Source of the DNA: JAQIBY01 sp046546095
Lineage (GTDB): Bacteria; Bacteroidota; Bacteroidia; Bacteroidales; ML635J-15
Length of the DNA stretch: 21,989 nucleotides
Assembly (NCBI GenBank): GCA_046546095.1
Contig: JBKGYK010000056.1
Location: forward strand, 1-21,989
Direction: 5' to 3'
Every line of letters begins with the position of its first letter. The stretch's first letter is position 1. This document shows positions 21,967 through 21,989 of the stretch, one piece after another. The notes beneath the pieces are model-generated. The model saw only the letters and a program-made list of their open reading frames with translations, searched no databases and was not told the origin of the DNA. Position numbers and translations under genes: made by a program.

Positions 21967-21989
21967 TTTCTATTTTGTGTTTCGCCTCA

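Overview
The window looks like a chromosomal piece of a Bacteroidota genome, probably class Bacteroidia; I cannot name genus or species. The basis is: several promoters of the Bacteroidota type (TAnnTTTG at -7, sometimes TTG at -33), weak or absent Shine-Dalgarno sites, many small outer-membrane beta-barrels with signal peptides ending in A-Q or G-Q, and an intergenic structured element of a layout I associate with this phylum. There are 20 protein genes, one strong small-RNA candidate, one bidirectional terminator and several inverted-repeat elements. No tRNA, rRNA, CRISPR array or intact transposon was seen.

Layout. Bases 1-232 are noncoding with a long imperfect hairpin, followed by an MFS-type transporter (233-1522). 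A gene-free stretch (1523-2410) holds two inverted repeats, one of them 18 bp and perfect. Then comes the main gene block (2411-10253, all +): an enlarged DUF4212-type small subunit, a sodium:solute symporter, a membrane-anchored TPR protein, an outer-membrane porin-like barrel, a calcineurin-like metallophosphoesterase, and an 823-aa signalling protein with sCache, PAS, paired CBS and DUF294 nucleotidyltransferase domains. Gaps inside the block are 54 nt or less, so it is probably one operon. Read together it looks like a trans-envelope uptake system (porin, then periplasmic domains, then symporter) with its own ligand sensor; the substrate is unknown but a small carboxylate is a fair guess.

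After a structured intergenic element (about 10333-10425) come a HI0933/YhiN-type flavoprotein (+) and a DksA/TraR-type zinc-finger protein (-) whose stop codons abut, then an AbgT-family transporter with the best promoter match among the protein genes. Next is a tandem array of five paralogous outer-membrane barrels (14215-17113) followed by a SIMPL/DUF541 periplasmic protein (17130-18086), probably one six-gene operon ending at a bidirectional terminator shared with a short ssb gene on the other strand. A second copy of the structured element lies at about 18778-18908. A minus-strand pair encodes another barrel and a DUF3738-like lipoprotein. Between that pair and a plus-strand pair (MBL-fold hydrolase, DCC/DUF393 protein) sits a self-contained minus-strand transcription unit: a canonical promoter, about 123 nt of RNA with three predicted hairpins, and a strong intrinsic terminator. 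The window ends in two identical hairpin modules in inverted orientation.

Most notable: the small RNA candidate, the uptake-plus-sensing operon with its enlarged symporter subunit, the five-barrel array with SIMPL, and the two copies of the structured element whose closing stems differ in sequence but are both preserved.
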